64,000 bases of DNA, from contig VWZW01001657.1 in assembly GCA_013397115.1 (NCBI GenBank), positions 622,356 through 686,355 of the forward strand. Direction: 5' to 3'. This document shows positions 61,598 through 64,000 of the stretch, one piece after another. Each line of letters starts with the position of its first letter. Within the stretch, counting starts at the first letter, position 1. The translations under genes and the position numbers were made by a program. Under the pieces are notes generated by a model that searched no databases, had not been told where the DNA came from, and saw nothing but the letters and a program-made list of their open reading frames with translations. Origin of the DNA: Edolisoma coerulescens. Its lineage: Eukaryota > Chordata > Aves > Passeriformes > Campephagidae.

Positions 61598-64000
61598 GTG
61601 AGTAGAAAATAGAACTGAATGGGCATTTGGGGAGAGCTTGCATGTAAGAGGAATAAAAATGATAATGTGCTGTCTGGGGGAACATATGTTTCTGTGTGCA
61701 ACTGCCAGCTTGTGTGAAGCATCTGATCTTTTGTAAATGAAAAATTGGTGATGAAGTTTAGAAAGGAGGACTGTCTGCAAGTCTCTCGTAAGGCTGCCGA
61801 CTTCTGCACTTCTTCAAGTCAGTGCATTATTCAGTCTACTGTACACGTGCACCTGCAGGCTGCTCCATGGACCCCTGCTCCTCCTGGCACACAAAAACCT
61901 TGCCTTAGCTCAGACACTGATTGCTGGTGTTAATCAGGGAAGAGTCGGGGAAATACTTCCATACTGGATTTTTCTTCCATAGTAAAGAAATTACACTCTC
62001 TTGGGAGTTTTCTGGTTTATTTGTTTTCTGTGCTGTGGGGTTTTTTTTGGTTTGGTGGTTTTTTTGTTGGTTGGTTTTTGGGGGGGGGCTTGTGGGTTTT
62101 TTGGTGGTGGTGTTGGGTTTTGGAGGTTTTTCTCTTCAAACTAGTTAGGGAAGGACCTAACTGTAAGAAAATGTTTATATATCTTAGCTGTAATTACTAC
62201 TTTATTACGCTGGAAGGGGACTAAGATATGATTTCATACAGAAGATAAAAGGAAGGTAGGATCTCATGACAGCCATTTGTTTCTCTTTATAGAACACAGA
62301 AAACTGATTTAGCACCAAGCTGAATTTACATGCAGCTGTATTTCAGCCTAAGTACCCACAGCACTATTAAAAGAGTTGAGCTTTTAATGGGTAAAAAGAG
62401 CAATACAAGGTCAGAAGCTGCATATTGAGGATAAATTAGAGTAGTGTTAGAAAGCCCCATGTTGAGAGAAGAGGGAAGCACAACTAGAACCATATTCACC
62501 TGCATTGATTTTAAAGACAGTATTGAAACAATTATCTCAATATTCATATTACATAGCTTGGTTTTTAAAAAATGTAGTTTATATCTGCAAGCTGCCATAT
62601 TTTTATTCTCTGAATACTGGATAATTCTGCGAAACTGAGTAATTTTTTGACTAGAAGAATATCAGAAGGTTATTAAGTACTAAACTTACATGTTGCAGTA
62701 AACCTCTGAGCCAGAATGCAGAGGGATTGGCCCTTCCTTGTGCCCTGAATCCAGCTGGGAGAATGCCAGAAATATATATTAAGTGTTGCTGGTGTTTGTT
62801 GAATAGTTCAGGCGGTGTTATTCAACATGCTGTGGAAATGGTCAAATCCCTCACTGCTGTCTGGAAACAATTCAGCAGGAGAGTGACATTTACTGAATGC
62901 TACAGTTTTGGCTTAGTGTGAAACTACTGCTGATGCTGCAGTGCTGCAGCTTCCTGGTCCTGGCAAACCTCCTGGTCAGGAGTGAGCTGGATGGGCAAGA
63001 CATTTCCACTGGGCTGGACTTCCCAAGGCAGAACTTAGTCAGGTTTAGCACAGTTAATTCAGATACCCCCAGGTGGCCTCAGGAGTGTGGGACAAAACAC
63101 ATCAGAGTGGACAGAGAGGAAATGAGAATATAAACTGGGCAGGAATTTATAGTGTTTTAACTTGCATGCAGAAGCAAGTGACATGACTGTGTATTCTCTG
63201 CCCGGTCATCCAAAGCAGTATTTTAAATAAAGGATGTTTGAATATGTTTATATGCAAGTGGGTAAAATGGTGCTTAAGTTAATGCCAGTGGGTTACAGCA
63301 GGGAGATGAGATGCAGCACAGCAAAGGCTGTAGCAAGGGAACTGCCTCTGAGTCTTTCCTTTATTCCGTGTTTGCCTCAGTTTCCCTCCACCACAGACAC
63401 ACAAAGCTGTAAGACACAGTTGCTCCTCTCCTTGGCAGCCTTGTTTCTAGGACAGTATCAACTCCAGTCTTGAAGTTATCAGCCTCCTCCTCTAGGGTCA
63501 TTTGTCCACTGTGCTTTTACTTTCTTTTGAAAGGTTTTGCTCCTGCTGTTCATTGCAGGTAGGTCTTGCAAATGTTTTCCCTATGGTTGACAAGCCATGG
63601 TCAGTTCCCTCATCTTTCATGACCTGTCACCCAGACCTGGCAGGTTCCTCCCTGTAGTTCTTTCAGTTTCTGAGCCCTAGATATCTGTATGGAGCAAGAT
63701 TATCTGCTGGTCAGCAGAATCTGGCTTTCTCTGAAGAAAGCTTCCCCAGGTTTCTACCCCTCAGAAGCAGAGGATCTTCTTTCGTAGGAACTTTGCCACA
63801 GCCACCAGCCCAGCTCAGTCAGGCACAGAAAGACAAGTGCGAGAGGACTCCTGGGAGCTGCCCGCCCTCCCAGTGACGCTGCCAAAGGGGAAAGAACAAG
63901 GAGGTGGAAATGAAGGGAGACAGTGGCTTACCAGTGTTTTCCCTCTTAAGCAGCTCAGTCTTTTTGGTGCCCAAGGCCTCAGTAACTTTAGTCAGCTGCA
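61598..64000 (+). other. SLIT3: 5' part of a downstream SLIT3 intron
   Basis: The sequence from gtgagt to the window edge holds no recognisable next exon. It contains the G-rich tract at 62037-62124. The remainder includes a moderately GC-rich, pyrimidine-rich end (63300-64000) with no named repeat. Confidence 0.85.
62037..62124 (+). repeat. G/T-rich tract with G-quadruplex potential
   Basis: The + (sense) strand is nearly all G and T, with G4 at 62037-62040, a nine-G run at 62080-62088, and GGG at 62094-62096 and 62115-62117. Four G runs on the transcribed RNA could form a quadruplex, though some loops are long. Confidence 0.65.

Noticed and set aside
1..64000. Bacterial-type features such as operons, CRISPR arrays, rRNA or tRNA genes
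   Set aside because: The window is vertebrate intronic DNA. No regularly spaced palindromic repeats with unique spacers and no RNA gene signatures were seen. The only tandem array is the contiguous minisatellite without spacers.

Overview
The window is an intron-rich piece of a vertebrate nuclear gene, most likely from a bird. Three things point to a bird: CR1 LINE fragments of the avian/reptilian kind are the main recognisable interspersed repeats, there are a few endogenous-retrovirus-type LTRs, and there are no SINEs resembling Alu or B1. A passerine is possible from the LTR style, but I cannot prove it from this sequence.

The only protein-coding gene I can support is on the + strand. Six exons (1469-1540, 22475-22546, 27244-27407, 41371-41512, 56282-56353, 61526-61597) join in one reading frame and encode a contiguous 198-residue segment of a Slit guidance ligand. 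The paralogue is best called SLIT3, from [18 protein letters not shown] and TQYKKLKRIDISKNQI, where SLIT1 and SLIT2 differ. In order the exons give the last two leucine-rich repeats of domain D1, the D1 C-terminal cysteine cap, the D2 N-terminal cysteine cap, and the first two repeats of D2, the domain that contacts ROBO receptors in the family. The start codon, signal peptide and first D1 repeats lie upstream of the window. The rest of D2, D3, D4, the EGF repeats, the laminin G domain and the C-terminal knot lie downstream.

Layout: 1-1468 is the end of an upstream intron. The five complete introns are about 20.9, 4.7, 14.0, 14.8 and 5.2 kb, and a seventh, partial intron runs from 61598 to the end. 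They hold degenerate CR1 pieces (about 15640-15800, 26331-26455, 38070-38173, 42312-43605), a 435-bp LTR inserted inside the largest CR1 (42370-42804), a probable reverse-oriented LTR (about 26692-26940), a minisatellite of about 20 copies with 21-23 bp units (30512-30965), two CpG-rich islands (10420-10565 and 52009-52260, the second with a 7-bp tandem repeat), G/T-rich tracts and short microsatellites. The remaining intron sequence is mostly AT-rich and unrecognised.

The many open frames of 60-200 codons in the introns look like chance frames or repeat-derived frames. I see no bacterial-type operon, CRISPR array, rRNA or tRNA gene. I also found no copy of mature miR-218, the known SLIT-intron microRNA, by eye. 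I found no convincing undescribed biological system. The most notable non-coding items are the minisatellite, the LTR nested in CR1, the intronic CpG islands, and the frame-symmetrical exon design of the Slit repeats.
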